From positions 6,991,501 through 7,055,500 of the forward strand of contig NZ_CP108644.1 of the NCBI RefSeq assembly GCF_041435495.1: a stretch of 64,000 nt of DNA, given 5' to 3'. Origin of the DNA: Streptomyces sp. NBC_01116. GTDB taxonomy: Bacteria; Actinomycetota; Actinomycetes; Streptomycetales; Streptomycetaceae. Positions 36,822 to 47,664 of the stretch are shown here, piece after piece. The position numbers and the translations under genes are program-made. How positions within the stretch are numbered: position 1 is the first letter of the stretch; each line of letters begins with the position of its first letter. Under the pieces are notes generated by a model. The model was given only the letters and a program-made list of their open reading frames with translations, did not search any database and was not told the DNA's origin.

Positions 36822-37742
36822 ATGCAACACGGTAAATACCGGTTCATAATCGGGTTCTTGGTGGTCCCGATGGCGTTGTACGTCATCTTCGTCATCTGGC
36901 CCTTCATCCAGTCCATCTACTACTCGTTCACGGACTGGACGGGGTTGAGTCCCGACTTCAAGATGGTCGGGTTCGACAACTACACCAAGATGCTCGATGA
37001 CGACATCTTCTGGAAATCGCTGCAGCACAGCGTGCTGCTGGCCGTGCTGCTGCCGCTGGTGACGCTGGGGCTCGCGCTCTTCTTCGCCTTCATGCTCAAC
37101 GTGGGCGGGCGGCGCCGCAAGGGCGCCGCGATCGCCGGCGTACGGGGCTCCGGCTTCTACAAGATCGCCTACTTCTTCCCGCAGGTGCTGTCGATCGCGA
37201 TCGTGGCCATCCTGTTCCAGTTCGCCTTCGACCCGGCCCAGGGCATGATCAACGGCACGCTCAAGGCCGTCGGCTTCGACGACGTGCCGACCTGGCTGGG
37301 CGATCCGCAGCTGGCCCTGTGGGTCATCATGGCGGTCCTCGTCTGGTGCACGACCGGCTTCTTCGTGGTGCTGTTCTCCGCGGGCATGGCCTCCATCCCC
37401 AAGGACTTCTACGAAGCCGCCCTGCTGGACGGGGCGAGCCGCTTCACGACCTTCTTCCGGATCACGCTGCCCCTGCTGTGGGACACGGTCCAGTCCGGCT
37501 GGGTCTACATGGGCATCCTGGCGCTCGGCGCCGAGGGCTTCGCGATCGTCCACATCATGAGCGTCGGTCCCGGCGGGCCCGACTACTCGACCACCGTCCT
37601 GCCGCTGTACGTCTACCAGTCGGCGTTCCGTGACGGACAGGCGGGCTACGCGACCACGATCGGTGTCGCCCTGCTCCTCGTGACGCTGGCGTTCGCCGCC
37701 ATCGTCATGCGGGTGGGCCGGCGCGAGCGGCTGGAGTTCTGA
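36822..37742 (+). CDS. ngcF: Sugar ABC transporter permease
   Basis: 306 aa, six predicted membrane helices, starting MQHGKYRFIIGFLVVPMALY. The MalF-type permease signature loop is FYEAALLDGASRFTTFFRIT near residue 200 (EAA-x3-G motif contacting the ATPase). It lies 49 bp after ngcE, and its stop overlaps the next start (TGATG), so translation of the two permeases is coupled. Confidence 0.88.
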   Translation: MQHGKYRFIIGFLVVPMALYVIFVIWPFIQSIYYSFTDWTGLSPDFKMVGFDNYTKMLDDDIFWKSLQHSVLLAVLLPLVTLGLALFFAFMLNVGGRRRKGAAIAGVRGSGFYKIAYFFPQVLSIAIVAILFQFAFDPAQGMINGTLKAVGFDDVPTWLGDPQLALWVIMAVLVWCTTGFFVVLFSAGMASIPKDFYEAALLDGASRFTTFFRITLPLLWDTVQSGWVYMGILALGAEGFAIVHIMSVGPGGPDYSTTVLPLYVYQSAFRDGQAGYATTIGVALLLVTLAFAAIVMRVGRRERLEF

Positions 37743-38680
37743 TGAAGACCACTGACACCCCTCCCTCCGACCCCTCCGGCGCCGAAGCGACGAAGGTGCC
37801 CGCCCAGCGCACCGGGCCGGTGGGCAAGACGCCCTCGGCCCCCGCGAAGAAGAGCGAGGGCCAGGTCCTCAACGTCTTCTCGCACGGGATGCTGATCCTG
37901 TGGGCGATCATGGTCGTCCTGCCGCTGTTCTGGGCGGTGATGTCCTCGTTCAAGACGGACGCGGACATCTTCAACACCCCGTGGTCGCTGCCCGATTCGC
38001 TGAACTTCGACAGCTGGGGCCGGGCCTGGAGCCAGGCCCACATGAGCGAGTACTTCCTGAACACCATCCTGGTGGTGGGCGGGTCGCTCACGGGCACCCT
38101 GGTGCTCGGGTCCATGGCCGCCTATGTGCTCGCCCGCTTCGAGTTCCCGGGCAACCGCTTCATTTACTTCTTGTTCGTCGGTGGCATGAGCTTCCCGATC
38201 ATGCTGGCGCTGGTCCCGCTGTTCTACGTCATGGACAACATGGGCCTGCTGAACACGATCCACGGCCTGATCCTCGTGTACATCGCGTACTCGCTGCCGT
38301 TCACCGTGTTCTTCCTGACCTCGTTCTTCCGTACGCTGCCGACCTCGGTGGCGGAGGCGTCGATCATCGACGGGGCCTCGCACACCCGCACGTTCTTCCA
38401 GGTCATGCTGCCGATGGCCAAGCCCGGCCTGATCAGCGTCGGCATCTTCAACTTCCTGGGGCAGTGGAACCAGTACATGCTGCCCACGGTGCTGAACACC
38501 GACCCGGAGAAGCGGGTGCTGGCCCAGGGCCTGGTGGAGCTGGCCTCCAGCCAGGGCTACAAGGGCGACTACTCCGGTCTCTTCGCCGGTTTGGTGATCG
38601 CGATGCTGCCCGTGCTGGCGGCGTACATCATCTTCCAGCGCCAGGTCGTCTCCGGCCTGACGGCGGGCGCCCTGAAGTAG
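37742..38680 (+). CDS. ngcG: Sugar ABC transporter permease
   Basis: 312 aa with a 45-residue hydrophilic N-terminal extension and six membrane helices from about residue 50. The EAA loop is VAEASIIDGASHTRTFFQVM. MalG-type partner of NgcF; a strong hairpin closes the operon 15 bp after the stop. Confidence 0.88.
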   Translation: MKTTDTPPSDPSGAEATKVPAQRTGPVGKTPSAPAKKSEGQVLNVFSHGMLILWAIMVVLPLFWAVMSSFKTDADIFNTPWSLPDSLNFDSWGRAWSQAHMSEYFLNTILVVGGSLTGTLVLGSMAAYVLARFEFPGNRFIYFLFVGGMSFPIMLALVPLFYVMDNMGLLNTIHGLILVYIAYSLPFTVFFLTSFFRTLPTSVAEASIIDGASHTRTFFQVMLPMAKPGLISVGIFNFLGQWNQYMLPTVLNTDPEKRVLAQGLVELASSQGYKGDYSGLFAGLVIAMLPVLAAYIIFQRQVVSGLTAGALK

Positions 38681-38695
38681 CCCGCGTCCCACCTA

Positions 38696-38740
38696 CGGCC
38701 CGGTGCCCCGGCGGAGTCCCTCCGCCGGGGCACCGGGCCG
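38696..38740 (+). terminator. Terminator of the ngcEFG operon
   Basis: Perfect 21-bp inverted repeat with a 3-nt loop, directly downstream of ngcG. Confidence 0.9.
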
Positions 38741-38893
38741 TCGTGGTGTGCGCGTGCTCAGGTCTTGACGGGAGGCACCCCCGAACGGTCAGCTTAGAGT
38801 TCACATGTTGGAGGAAGCCGGGGTCTCATCGCTGCGGCCCCGGCCGGGGCGGTCCTCAGGGACCGCCCGCCAAGGGCAGGAGTGGATGAGTCG

Positions 38894-40093
38894 ATGGAGA
38901 CTCCCGGGTCGCAGACATCGCTGCACAGGGCCAATCTGGAGCGGGTCGTCCGCGCCGTACGGATGGCGGGATCGCTCACCCAGGCGGAGATCGCCCGGAG
39001 CACCGGGCTCTCCGCGGCCACCGTCTCCAATATCGTCCGGGAGCTGAAGGACGGCGGAACGGTCGAGGTCACTCCCACCTCGGCGGGCGGCCGGCGGGCC
39101 CGCAGCGTCTCGCTCAGCGGCGACGCGGGCATCGTCATCGGCGTCGACTTCGGCCACACGCACCTGCGCGTCGCCGTCGGCAACCTCGCCCACCAGGTGC
39201 TCGCCGAGGAGTCCGAGCCGCTGGACGTGGACGCCTCGTCCGCCGAGGGCTTCGACCGGGCGGAAGTGCTGGTCAAGCGGCTGATCGAGGCCACCGGGAT
39301 CGGCCCGGACAAGGTGATCGGCATCGGCCTCGGCGTGCCGGGCCCCATCGACGTCGAGTCCGGCACTCTGGGCTCCACCTCGATCCTGCCGGGCTGGACG
39401 GGCATCAACCCCAGCGAGGAGCTCTCCGGCCGCCTCGGCGTGCCCGTGTACGTCGACAACGACGCCAATCTCGGGGCGCTGGGCGAGCTGGTCTGGGGGA
39501 GCGGCAGGGGCGTCAAGGACCTCGCGTACATCAAGGTCGCCAGCGGCGTCGGCGCCGGTCTGGTGATCGACGGGACCATCTACCGGGGCCCCGGCGGCAC
39601 GGCCGGCGAGATCGGGCACATCACGCTCGACGAGTCGGGCCCGGTGTGCCGCTGCGGCAACCGCGGCTGCCTGGAGACCTTCACCGCCGCCCGCTACGTC
39701 CTGCCGCTGCTCCAGCCCAGCCACGGCCCCGGGCTCACCATGGAGCGGGTGGTCCAGCTGGCGCGGGAGGGCGATCCGGGCTGCCGCCGCGTGATCGGCG
39801 ACGTGGGCCGCCACATCGGCAGCGGCGTGGCCAACCTGTGCAATCTGCTCAACCCCAGCCGCGTCGTGCTCGGCGGCTCCCTCGCGGAGGCCGGGGAGCT
39901 GGTCCTCGGACCCATACGGGACTCCGTGTCGCGTTACGCCATCCCCAGCGCCGCCCGGCAGCTCTCGGTGCTGCCCGGCGCGCTCGGCGGGCGTGCCGAG
40001 GTCCTGGGCGCTCTCGCCCTGGTCCTCAGCGAGATGGGGGATTCAACCCTTTTGGAGAGCAACCTGTCTGCGGCGACTCCTGCCTTCACTTAG
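38894..40093 (+). CDS. rok7B7: ROK-family transcriptional regulator (Rok7B7-like)
   Basis: 399 aa from ATG 38894 (AGGAG 11 bp upstream; GTG 38882 is too close to it). A winged HTH at about 25-55 (SLTQAEIARSTGLSAATVSN) is followed by the ROK sugar-kinase-like domain: GVDFGHTHLRVAV, GVPGPIDVESG, and the zinc-binding CRCGNRGCLE. By position between ngcEFG and the xylose-type transporter it matches S. coelicolor Rok7B7 (SCO6008), reported to govern xylose uptake and to influence carbon catabolite control and antibiotic production. Confidence 0.85.
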   Translation: METPGSQTSLHRANLERVVRAVRMAGSLTQAEIARSTGLSAATVSNIVRELKDGGTVEVTPTSAGGRRARSVSLSGDAGIVIGVDFGHTHLRVAVGNLAHQVLAEESEPLDVDASSAEGFDRAEVLVKRLIEATGIGPDKVIGIGLGVPGPIDVESGTLGSTSILPGWTGINPSEELSGRLGVPVYVDNDANLGALGELVWGSGRGVKDLAYIKVASGVGAGLVIDGTIYRGPGGTAGEIGHITLDESGPVCRCGNRGCLETFTAARYVLPLLQPSHGPGLTMERVVQLAREGDPGCRRVIGDVGRHIGSGVANLCNLLNPSRVVLGGSLAEAGELVLGPIRDSVSRYAIPSAARQLSVLPGALGGRAEVLGALALVLSEMGDSTLLESNLSAATPAFT

Positions 40094-40123
40094 ATAACGA
40101 ATGGCACCGTTGTCATCTCGTTA
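40094..40123. promoter_or_regulatory. Operator candidate ahead of the XylF-like gene
   Basis: TAACGA-N18-TCGTTA inverted repeat enclosing ATGGCACCGTTGTCAT, which resembles the operator before the mannosidase. It begins at the stop of the ROK gene and lies about 90 bp before the transporter start; the ROK protein is a natural candidate to bind it. Confidence 0.5.
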
Positions 40124-40213
40124 AGGATTTACTCCTTGACGCTGACGCTGGGGCCGAGTTGACTTCCAGCCACCTCGGCCGCAACGTCGCGGCCTCGTCA
40201 GGGAGGTTCGAGA

Positions 40214-41326
40214 ATGAACACGCGTATGCGTCGTGCCGCCGTTGCCGTTGCCGCCACCACGATGGCGGTCTCGCTGGCCGCTTGCGGGAGTGCCAAGGAG
40301 TCCGGTGACAAGGCCGAAGGAGGCTCGGAGAAGAAGGGCGACGACCTGAAGATAGGTCTGCTCCTTCCCGAGAACCAGACGGCCCGTTACGAGAAGTTCG
40401 ACCGGCCGATCATCGAGAAGAAGATCAGCGAGTTGACCAACGGCAAGGCCGAGGTCACCTACAACAACGCCAAGCAGGACGCGACCACCCAGTCGCAGCA
40501 GATCGACACGATGATCACCAACAAGGTCGACGCGCTCATCATCGGCGCGGTGGACGCCAAGGCGATCGAGAACAGCGTCAAGAAGGCCAAGGACGCGGGC
40601 ATCCCGGTCGTGGCCTTCGACCGCCTCGCCGAGGGCCCCATCGACGCCTACACCTCCTTCGACAACGAAGAGGTCGGCCGCGCGCAGGGCACCGCCCTGC
40701 TGGAGGCCCTGGGCGACAAGGCCGACGGCGGCACGATCGTGATGATGAACGGCGCGATCACCGACCCGAACGCCGCCCTCTTCAAGAAGGGCGCCAAGTC
40801 CGTCCTCGACGGCAAGGTGAAGTACGGCAAGGAGTACGACACCAAGGAGTGGAAGCCGGAGAACGCCAACGCCAACATGGAAGCGGCGATCACCGCGCTC
40901 GGCAAGGACAAGATCGACGGCGTCTACTCCGCCAACGACGGCATGGCGGGCGGCATCATCACCGCCCTCAAGGGTGCCGGCCTCTCGCCGCTCCCGCCGG
41001 TCACCGGCCAGGACGCCGAGCTGGCGGGCGTGCAGCGCATCGTCACCGGTGAGCAGTTCATGAGCGTCTACAAGTCCTACCCCGCCGAGGGCATCGTCGC
41101 CGCGGAGATGGCCGTCGCCCTCGCCAAGGGCGAGAAGCTCGACTCCATCGCCACCTCCAAGGTCGACAACGCCAGCCAGAAGGGCATCCCGACGGTCCTC
41201 GTCCCGGTCGTCTCGCTGACCAAGGACAACATCAAGGACACCGTCATCAAGGACGGCATCTGGACGCTGGACGAGATCTGCTCGGCCAAGTACAAGGCCG
41301 CCTGCGACAAGATCGGTCTGAAGTAG
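40214..41326 (+). CDS. xylF: Sugar (xylose-type) ABC transporter binding lipoprotein
   Basis: 370 aa with GGGAGG before the ATG. A lipoprotein signal ends LAAC (C24). LKIGLLLPENQTARYEKFDR and VYSANDGMAGGIITALKGAG are typical of periplasmic-binding-protein type 1 (ribose/xylose) receptors. Together with the next two genes it forms an importer probably for xylose (SCO6009-6011 by position, from memory). Confidence 0.85.
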   Translation: MNTRMRRAAVAVAATTMAVSLAACGSAKESGDKAEGGSEKKGDDLKIGLLLPENQTARYEKFDRPIIEKKISELTNGKAEVTYNNAKQDATTQSQQIDTMITNKVDALIIGAVDAKAIENSVKKAKDAGIPVVAFDRLAEGPIDAYTSFDNEEVGRAQGTALLEALGDKADGGTIVMMNGAITDPNAALFKKGAKSVLDGKVKYGKEYDTKEWKPENANANMEAAITALGKDKIDGVYSANDGMAGGIITALKGAGLSPLPPVTGQDAELAGVQRIVTGEQFMSVYKSYPAEGIVAAEMAVALAKGEKLDSIATSKVDNASQKGIPTVLVPVVSLTKDNIKDTVIKDGIWTLDEICSAKYKAACDKIGLK

Positions 41327-41616
41327 CCCCCCGGGACCCGGCCCGCCCCCGAGCCGCCGGGTCCCGCCCGCCGCCCCGCCCGCCGCGATCCCCGCGAGGG
41401 CGCCGGCGGCCCCACCGCCCGCGCACGTGCCCGTCGCACCCCGGCCCGCACGCGCGCCACGAAGCCTGTCCGGCGCCCCGCACACCAACCGTCCCGCTAC
41501 CGGGCGGGGCGTCGGACGGAACGCTTCACCTCCGCTTTCCCTCTGTGCTCGACACCGCCGCGCCTTCCCCCGGGCGCGGCATCCCCGCCGGTCAGGCGGC
41601 GAAGGAGATGGTTCAT

Positions 41617-42396
41617 GTGTCCGCTACGCCCGTGTTGGCGTTGCGAGGGGTCTCCAAGCGCTTCGGTGCCGTCCAGGTACTCACCGATGTAGAGCTTGAG
41701 GTCCACGCCGGCGAGGTGGTCGCCCTGGTGGGCGACAACGGCGCCGGTAAATCAACGCTGGTCAAGACGATCGCCGGAGTGCACCCCATCGATGACGGCG
41801 TCATCGAGTGGGAGGGCAGGACCGTGCAGATCACCAAGCCGCACGACGCCCAGAACCTCGGCGTCGCGACCGTCTACCAAGACCTCGCGCTGTGCGACAA
41901 CATCGACGTCGTCGGCAACCTCTACCTCGGCCGCGAACTGCGCAGGTTCGGCATCCTGGACGAGGTGGAGATGGAGCGCCGCTCCCGCGAGCTGCTGTCC
42001 ACGCTCTCCATCCGCATCCCGAGCGTCCGCATCCCGATCGCCTCGCTCTCCGGCGGCCAGCGCCAGACGGTCGCGATCGCCCGTTCGATGCTCGGCGAGC
42101 CCCGCCTCGTCATCCTCGACGAGCCGACCGCGGCCCTCGGCGTCGAGCAGACCGCCCAGGTCCTCGACCTCGTCGAGCGGCTGCGCGAGCGCGGCCACGC
42201 CGTCATCCTCATCAGCCACAACATGGCCGATGTGAAGGCCGTCGCCGACAAGGTCGCCGTGCTCCGGCTGGGCCGGAACAACGGTGTCTTCGACGTGAGG
42301 ACCACCTCCCAGGAAGAGATCATCTCCGCCATCACGGGCGCCACGGACAACGCCGTGACCCGACGTGCGGCGCGCAACGCGGAGGTTTCCAAGTGA
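41617..42396 (+). CDS. xylG: Sugar ABC transporter ATP-binding protein
   Basis: 259 aa. I choose GTG 41617 (AAGGAG 9 bp upstream) over ATG 41608, which directly abuts that site. Walker A GDNGAGKST, signature LSGGQRQTVAIARS, Walker B RLVILDEPTAAL, H-loop ISHNM. It has one ATPase domain, whereas classical XylG has two in tandem; single-domain versions are usual in this actinobacterial type. Its stop overlaps the start of the permease gene (GTGA). The space to xylF (290 bp) is GC-rich and without a gene. Confidence 0.87.
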   Translation: MSATPVLALRGVSKRFGAVQVLTDVELEVHAGEVVALVGDNGAGKSTLVKTIAGVHPIDDGVIEWEGRTVQITKPHDAQNLGVATVYQDLALCDNIDVVGNLYLGRELRRFGILDEVEMERRSRELLSTLSIRIPSVRIPIASLSGGQRQTVAIARSMLGEPRLVILDEPTAALGVEQTAQVLDLVERLRERGHAVILISHNMADVKAVADKVAVLRLGRNNGVFDVRTTSQEEIISAITGATDNAVTRRAARNAEVSK

Positions 42397-43694
42397 CCAC
42401 CGACAAGTCCGCCACCTCGCTGGACAAGGCCGACGCCCCGCCGGTCGGCAACCCGGACGCGGCCGAGGGCGCCGCCACGGTGATCGACCCCCGCCTGCTC
42501 ATCCGCGAGCAGGGCCTCGGCGGCTACGTCACCGAGTTCAAGCGCAAGATCAGCGGCGGCGACCTGGGCTCGATCCCGGTGATCGTCGGCCTCGCGATCA
42601 TCGCCATCGTCTTCCAGAGCATGAACTCCGAGTTCCTCTCCGCGAAGAACATCAGCGACATCGCCACCACGATGGTCGCCACCGGCATGATGGCCGTGGG
42701 CATCATCTTCGTCCTGCTGCTCGGCGAGATCGACCTCTCGGTCGGTTCCGTCTCCGGTGTCTCCGGCGCCCTCGTCGCGGTGCTCAGCGTCACCCAGGGC
42801 ATGAACGAATGGCTGGCGATCCTCGTCGCCGTCGTCAGCGGCGCGGTGATGGGCGCGATCCACGGCTTCTTCTTCGCCCGGGTCGGGGCGCCCGCCTTCG
42901 CCGTCACCCTGGCGGGCCTGCTGTTCTGGCTCGGCTTCATGCTCCAGCTGCTCGGCGACTCCGGCACGATCAACCTGGACGGCGACGGCGTGGTCGGCAA
43001 GCTGACCACGTACTACTTCACCGACGTCGCCGCCGCCTACGGGCTCGCCGCCATCGCGGTCGTCGGCTACTTCGCCGCGGCCTTCCTGGACACCCGCCGC
43101 CGCGAGGCGGCCGGCATCCCGGCCCGCCCGCTCGCCGACATCCTCGTGCGCACCGCGGTCATCGCCGTGTTCGGCTTCGCCGCCGCGTACATGTTCAACC
43201 AGTACCGCGGCCTGCCGCTCGCCCTGGTCCTCTTCCTCATCGTCCTGGTCGGCACGGACTTCGTGCTCCGCCGTACGGCCTACGGGCGGAAGATCTTCGC
43301 GCTCGGCGGCAGCGTCGAGGCCTCCCGGCGGGCCGGCATCAACGTCACCGCGATCCGCGTCTCCGTCTTCTCCATCGCGGGGACCTTCGCGGCGATCGGC
43401 GGCCTGTTCTGGGCCTCCAAGATCGCGGCGGCCAACCAGGGCTCCGGCACCGGCGACCTCCTGATGAACGTCATCGCGGCGGCCGTCATCGGCGGCACCA
43501 GCCTCTTCGGCGGCCGGGGCCGCACCTGGAACGCGCTGCTCGGCGTCATGGTGATCGTCTCCATCCAGTACGGACTGTCACTGGAGGGCATCGCCACCCC
43601 GATCCAGTACATGGTCACCGGCGCCGTGCTTCTCGCCACGGTCGTCATCGACTCCGTCACCCGTAGGACCCAGAAGACCGCGGGCCGCGCCTGA
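42393..43694 (+). CDS. xylH: Sugar ABC transporter permease
   Basis: 433 aa from GTG 42393, coupled to the ATPase gene by a 4-base overlap, GGAGG 7 bp upstream. An N-terminal hydrophilic 55 residues precede about ten membrane helices of the BPD_transp_2 (ribose/xylose) class; GMMAVGIIFVLLLGEIDLSV, GSVSGVSGALVAVL and IAAAVIGGTSLFGGRGRTW are typical. Confidence 0.87.
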   Translation: MTTDKSATSLDKADAPPVGNPDAAEGAATVIDPRLLIREQGLGGYVTEFKRKISGGDLGSIPVIVGLAIIAIVFQSMNSEFLSAKNISDIATTMVATGMMAVGIIFVLLLGEIDLSVGSVSGVSGALVAVLSVTQGMNEWLAILVAVVSGAVMGAIHGFFFARVGAPAFAVTLAGLLFWLGFMLQLLGDSGTINLDGDGVVGKLTTYYFTDVAAAYGLAAIAVVGYFAAAFLDTRRREAAGIPARPLADILVRTAVIAVFGFAAAYMFNQYRGLPLALVLFLIVLVGTDFVLRRTAYGRKIFALGGSVEASRRAGINVTAIRVSVFSIAGTFAAIGGLFWASKIAAANQGSGTGDLLMNVIAAAVIGGTSLFGGRGRTWNALLGVMVIVSIQYGLSLEGIATPIQYMVTGAVLLATVVIDSVTRRTQKTAGRA

Positions 43695-43709
43695 CCGGAC
43701 AACCGCGCA

Positions 43710-43741
43710 GGTGCCCGGCGCCCCCAGGGGTGCCGGGCACC
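43710..43741 (+). terminator. Terminator of the xylFGH-type operon
   Basis: GGTGCCCGGC / GCCGGGCACC stem (10 bp) extended internally by C-rich/G-rich pairing, 15 bp after the permease stop. Confidence 0.8.
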
Positions 43742-43857
43742 CGCGTGTGTCCGGCATTCCGTGGGCGAACAGGGCCGCCCGATGCCCGCCGTCGCGAGCG
43801 GAACATTAGACTCATCGGATCGGCACGCTCGATCAGCTCAAACGCAAGGAGGCACGG

Positions 43858-45771
43858 GTGGATCTGCTGACCCGCATCAAGGGACCGCGCGACCTGGACC
43901 GGCTCAGCCTCGGTGAGCTGGACCAGCTCGCGGAGGAGATCCGCACCTTCCTCGTGGACGCGGTCTCCAAGACCGGCGGACACCTCGGCCCCAACCTCGG
44001 CGTCGTCGAGCTGACCATCGCCCTGCACCGGGTCTTCGAATCGCCCCGGGACAAGGTGCTCTGGGACACCGGCCACCAGAGCTACGTGCACAAGCTGCTC
44101 ACCGGCCGCCAGGACTTCTCCCGGCTCAAGAGCAAGGGCGGTCTCTCCGGCTACCCCTCGCGCGCCGAGTCCGACCACGACGTCATCGAGAACAGCCACG
44201 CCTCCGGGGTCCTCGGCTGGGCCGACGGCATGGCCAAGGCCAACGAGGTCCTGAAGAAGGACGACCACGTCGTCGCGGTCATCGGCGACGGCGCGCTCAC
44301 CGGCGGTATGGCCTGGGAGGCGCTGAACAACATCGCCGCCGCCAAGGACCGCCCCCTCGTCATCGTCGTCAACGACAACGAGCGCTCCTACGCCCCGACC
44401 ATCGGCGGCCTGGCCAACCACCTCGCCACGCTCCGTACGACCGACGGTTACGAACGGTTCCTGGCCCGCGGCAAGGACATCCTGGAGCGCACGCCCGTCG
44501 TCGGCCGCCCGCTGTACGAGACCCTGCACGGCGCCAAGAAGGGCCTCAAGGACTTCATCGCCCCTCAGGGCATGTTCGAGGACCTCGGCCTGAAGTACGT
44601 CGGCCCGATCGACGGCCACGACATCGAGGCCCTGGAATCCGCGCTCCAGCGCGCCAAGCGCTTCGGCGGCCCGGTCATCGTGCACTGCCTCACCGAGAAG
44701 GGCCGCGGCTACACCCCCGCCCTCCAGGACGAGGCCGACCGCTTCCACGCGGTGGGCAAGATCCACCCGGACACCGGCCTGCCGATCTCCACCTCCGGCC
44801 TCGACTGGACCTCCGTCTTCGGCGAGGAGATGGTCAAGCTCGGCCACGAGCGCGAGGACATCGTCGCCATCACCGCGGCCATGCTCCAGCCGGTCGGCCT
44901 CGGCAAGTTCGAGGCCGCCTTCCCGGACCGGATCTACGACGTCGGCATCGCCGAGCAGCACGGCGCCGCCTCCGCGGCCGGCCTCGCCACCGGCGGGCTC
45001 CACCCGGTCTTCGCGGTCTACGCCACCTTCCTCAACCGCGCCTTCGACCAGGTCCTGATGGACGTCGCCCTGCACAAGTGCGGCGTGACCTTCGTCCTGG
45101 ACCGGGCCGGTATCACCGGCACGGACGGCGCCTCGCACAACGGCATGTGGGACATGTCGATCCTCCAGTGCGTGCCCACGCTCCGGATCGCCGCCCCGCG
45201 CGACGCCGACCAGGTCCGCGCCCAGCTGCGCGAGGCCGTCGCCGTCGACGACGCGCCCACCGTGGTCCGCTTCTCCAAGGGCGCGGTCGGCCCCGCCGTC
45301 AAGGCGGTCGGCAGGGTCGGCGGCATGGACGTCCTGCGCGAGCCGAAGGCCGCCCGCCCGGACGTCCTGATCGTCTCCGTCGGCGCGCTCGCCCCGATGT
45401 GCCTGGAGATCGCCGACCTGCTGGACGCCCAGGGCATTTCCAGCACCGTCGTCGACCCCCGCTGGGTCAAGCCCGTCGACGAGGCGCTCGCCCCGCTCGC
45501 CGAGCGCCACCACGTCGTCGTCACGGTCGAGGACAACAGCCGCGCCGGAGGCGTCGGCTCCGCCGTCGCCCAGGCCCTGCGCGACGCCGGGGTCGACGTC
45601 CCGCTGCGCGACTTCGGCATCCCGCCGGTCTTCCTCGACCACGCCTCGCGCGGCGAGGTCATGGCCGAGATCGGACTGACCGCGCCGGACATCGCCCGGC
45701 AGGTCACCGGCCTGGTCGCCAAGCTCGACGGCCGCTTCGAGAGCCGCGCGGTGGAGCCCGCCCGCGACTGA
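43858..45771 (+). CDS. dxs: 1-deoxy-D-xylulose-5-phosphate synthase
   Basis: 637 aa from GTG 43858 (AAGGAGG upstream). A thiamine-diphosphate enzyme joining pyruvate and glyceraldehyde-3-phosphate, first step of the MEP isoprenoid pathway. The TPP motif is GDGALTGGMAWEALNN; GGHLGPNLGVVELTIALH is the N-terminal signature; DVGIAEQHGAASAAGLA carries the catalytic glutamate; and GITGTDGASHNG precedes the transketolase C-domain. Full length. An insertion element separates the stop codon from the downstream hairpin. Confidence 0.97.
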   Translation: MDLLTRIKGPRDLDRLSLGELDQLAEEIRTFLVDAVSKTGGHLGPNLGVVELTIALHRVFESPRDKVLWDTGHQSYVHKLLTGRQDFSRLKSKGGLSGYPSRAESDHDVIENSHASGVLGWADGMAKANEVLKKDDHVVAVIGDGALTGGMAWEALNNIAAAKDRPLVIVVNDNERSYAPTIGGLANHLATLRTTDGYERFLARGKDILERTPVVGRPLYETLHGAKKGLKDFIAPQGMFEDLGLKYVGPIDGHDIEALESALQRAKRFGGPVIVHCLTEKGRGYTPALQDEADRFHAVGKIHPDTGLPISTSGLDWTSVFGEEMVKLGHEREDIVAITAAMLQPVGLGKFEAAFPDRIYDVGIAEQHGAASAAGLATGGLHPVFAVYATFLNRAFDQVLMDVALHKCGVTFVLDRAGITGTDGASHNGMWDMSILQCVPTLRIAAPRDADQVRAQLREAVAVDDAPTVVRFSKGAVGPAVKAVGRVGGMDVLREPKAARPDVLIVSVGALAPMCLEIADLLDAQGISSTVVDPRWVKPVDEALAPLAERHHVVVTVEDNSRAGGVGSAVAQALRDAGVDVPLRDFGIPPVFLDHASRGEVMAEIGLTAPDIARQVTGLVAKLDGRFESRAVEPARD

Positions 45772-45778
45772 GGCAGTT

Positions 45779-45994
45779 AGGGCGTGTTTCGAAAGTCCCG
45801 CCTGCTCGGCGACGCCTGGCACTTCCCCAAGCTCTCGGCTTCGCTCGAGCAGGGGAGGCCCCATCCCTCGCCGCGTTGTCGGGATCGCCCCGATACATCC
45901 AGTATCGGGGCGACCCTCCGCCTTGCGATCGCACGCACCAGACGCCGCCGAGCCCGCCCTCCGGGCGGACGGCGCTACTTTCGAAACACGCCCT
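45779..45994. mobile_element. MITE-like element, copy 1 (216 bp)
   Basis: Bounded by 18-bp terminal inverted repeats AGGGCGTGTTTCGAAAGT / ACTTTCGAAACACGCCCT. Inside is a second inverted repeat (CGCCCCGATAC / GTATCGGGGCG, 45886-45912). No transposase is encoded. The same element occurs inverted at 56508-56684; copy 1 is 39 bp longer because of extra sequence near 45825-45875. TA stands outside the left GGGCG end but TG outside the right, so the target duplication is imperfect. It is likely mobilised in trans by a related IS. Confidence 0.85.
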
Positions 45995-46010
45995 GGCCCC
46001 GTACGGCCGA

Positions 46011-46054
46011 TGGGCCGGGAGAACCACCCCTGTACGGGTGGTTCTCCCGGCCCA
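46011..46054 (+). terminator. Terminator displaced from dxs by the MITE
   Basis: Perfect 19-bp stem (46011-46029 with 46036-46054) and 6-nt loop. No other gene lies between dxs and this hairpin, so it probably was the dxs terminator before the element inserted. Confidence 0.8.
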
Positions 46055-46140
46055 TTCGCATGAAACGGGCCAGATGGCGCGTTCACCTGCGGCAGCGTCC
46101 CCATCATGGCGTTCACAACGAATGCGTGGAGGTATCGCAG

Positions 46141-47643
<1,503 letters not shown>

Positions 47644-47664
47644 CGTCCGGGCCGGTCCGGCTCC

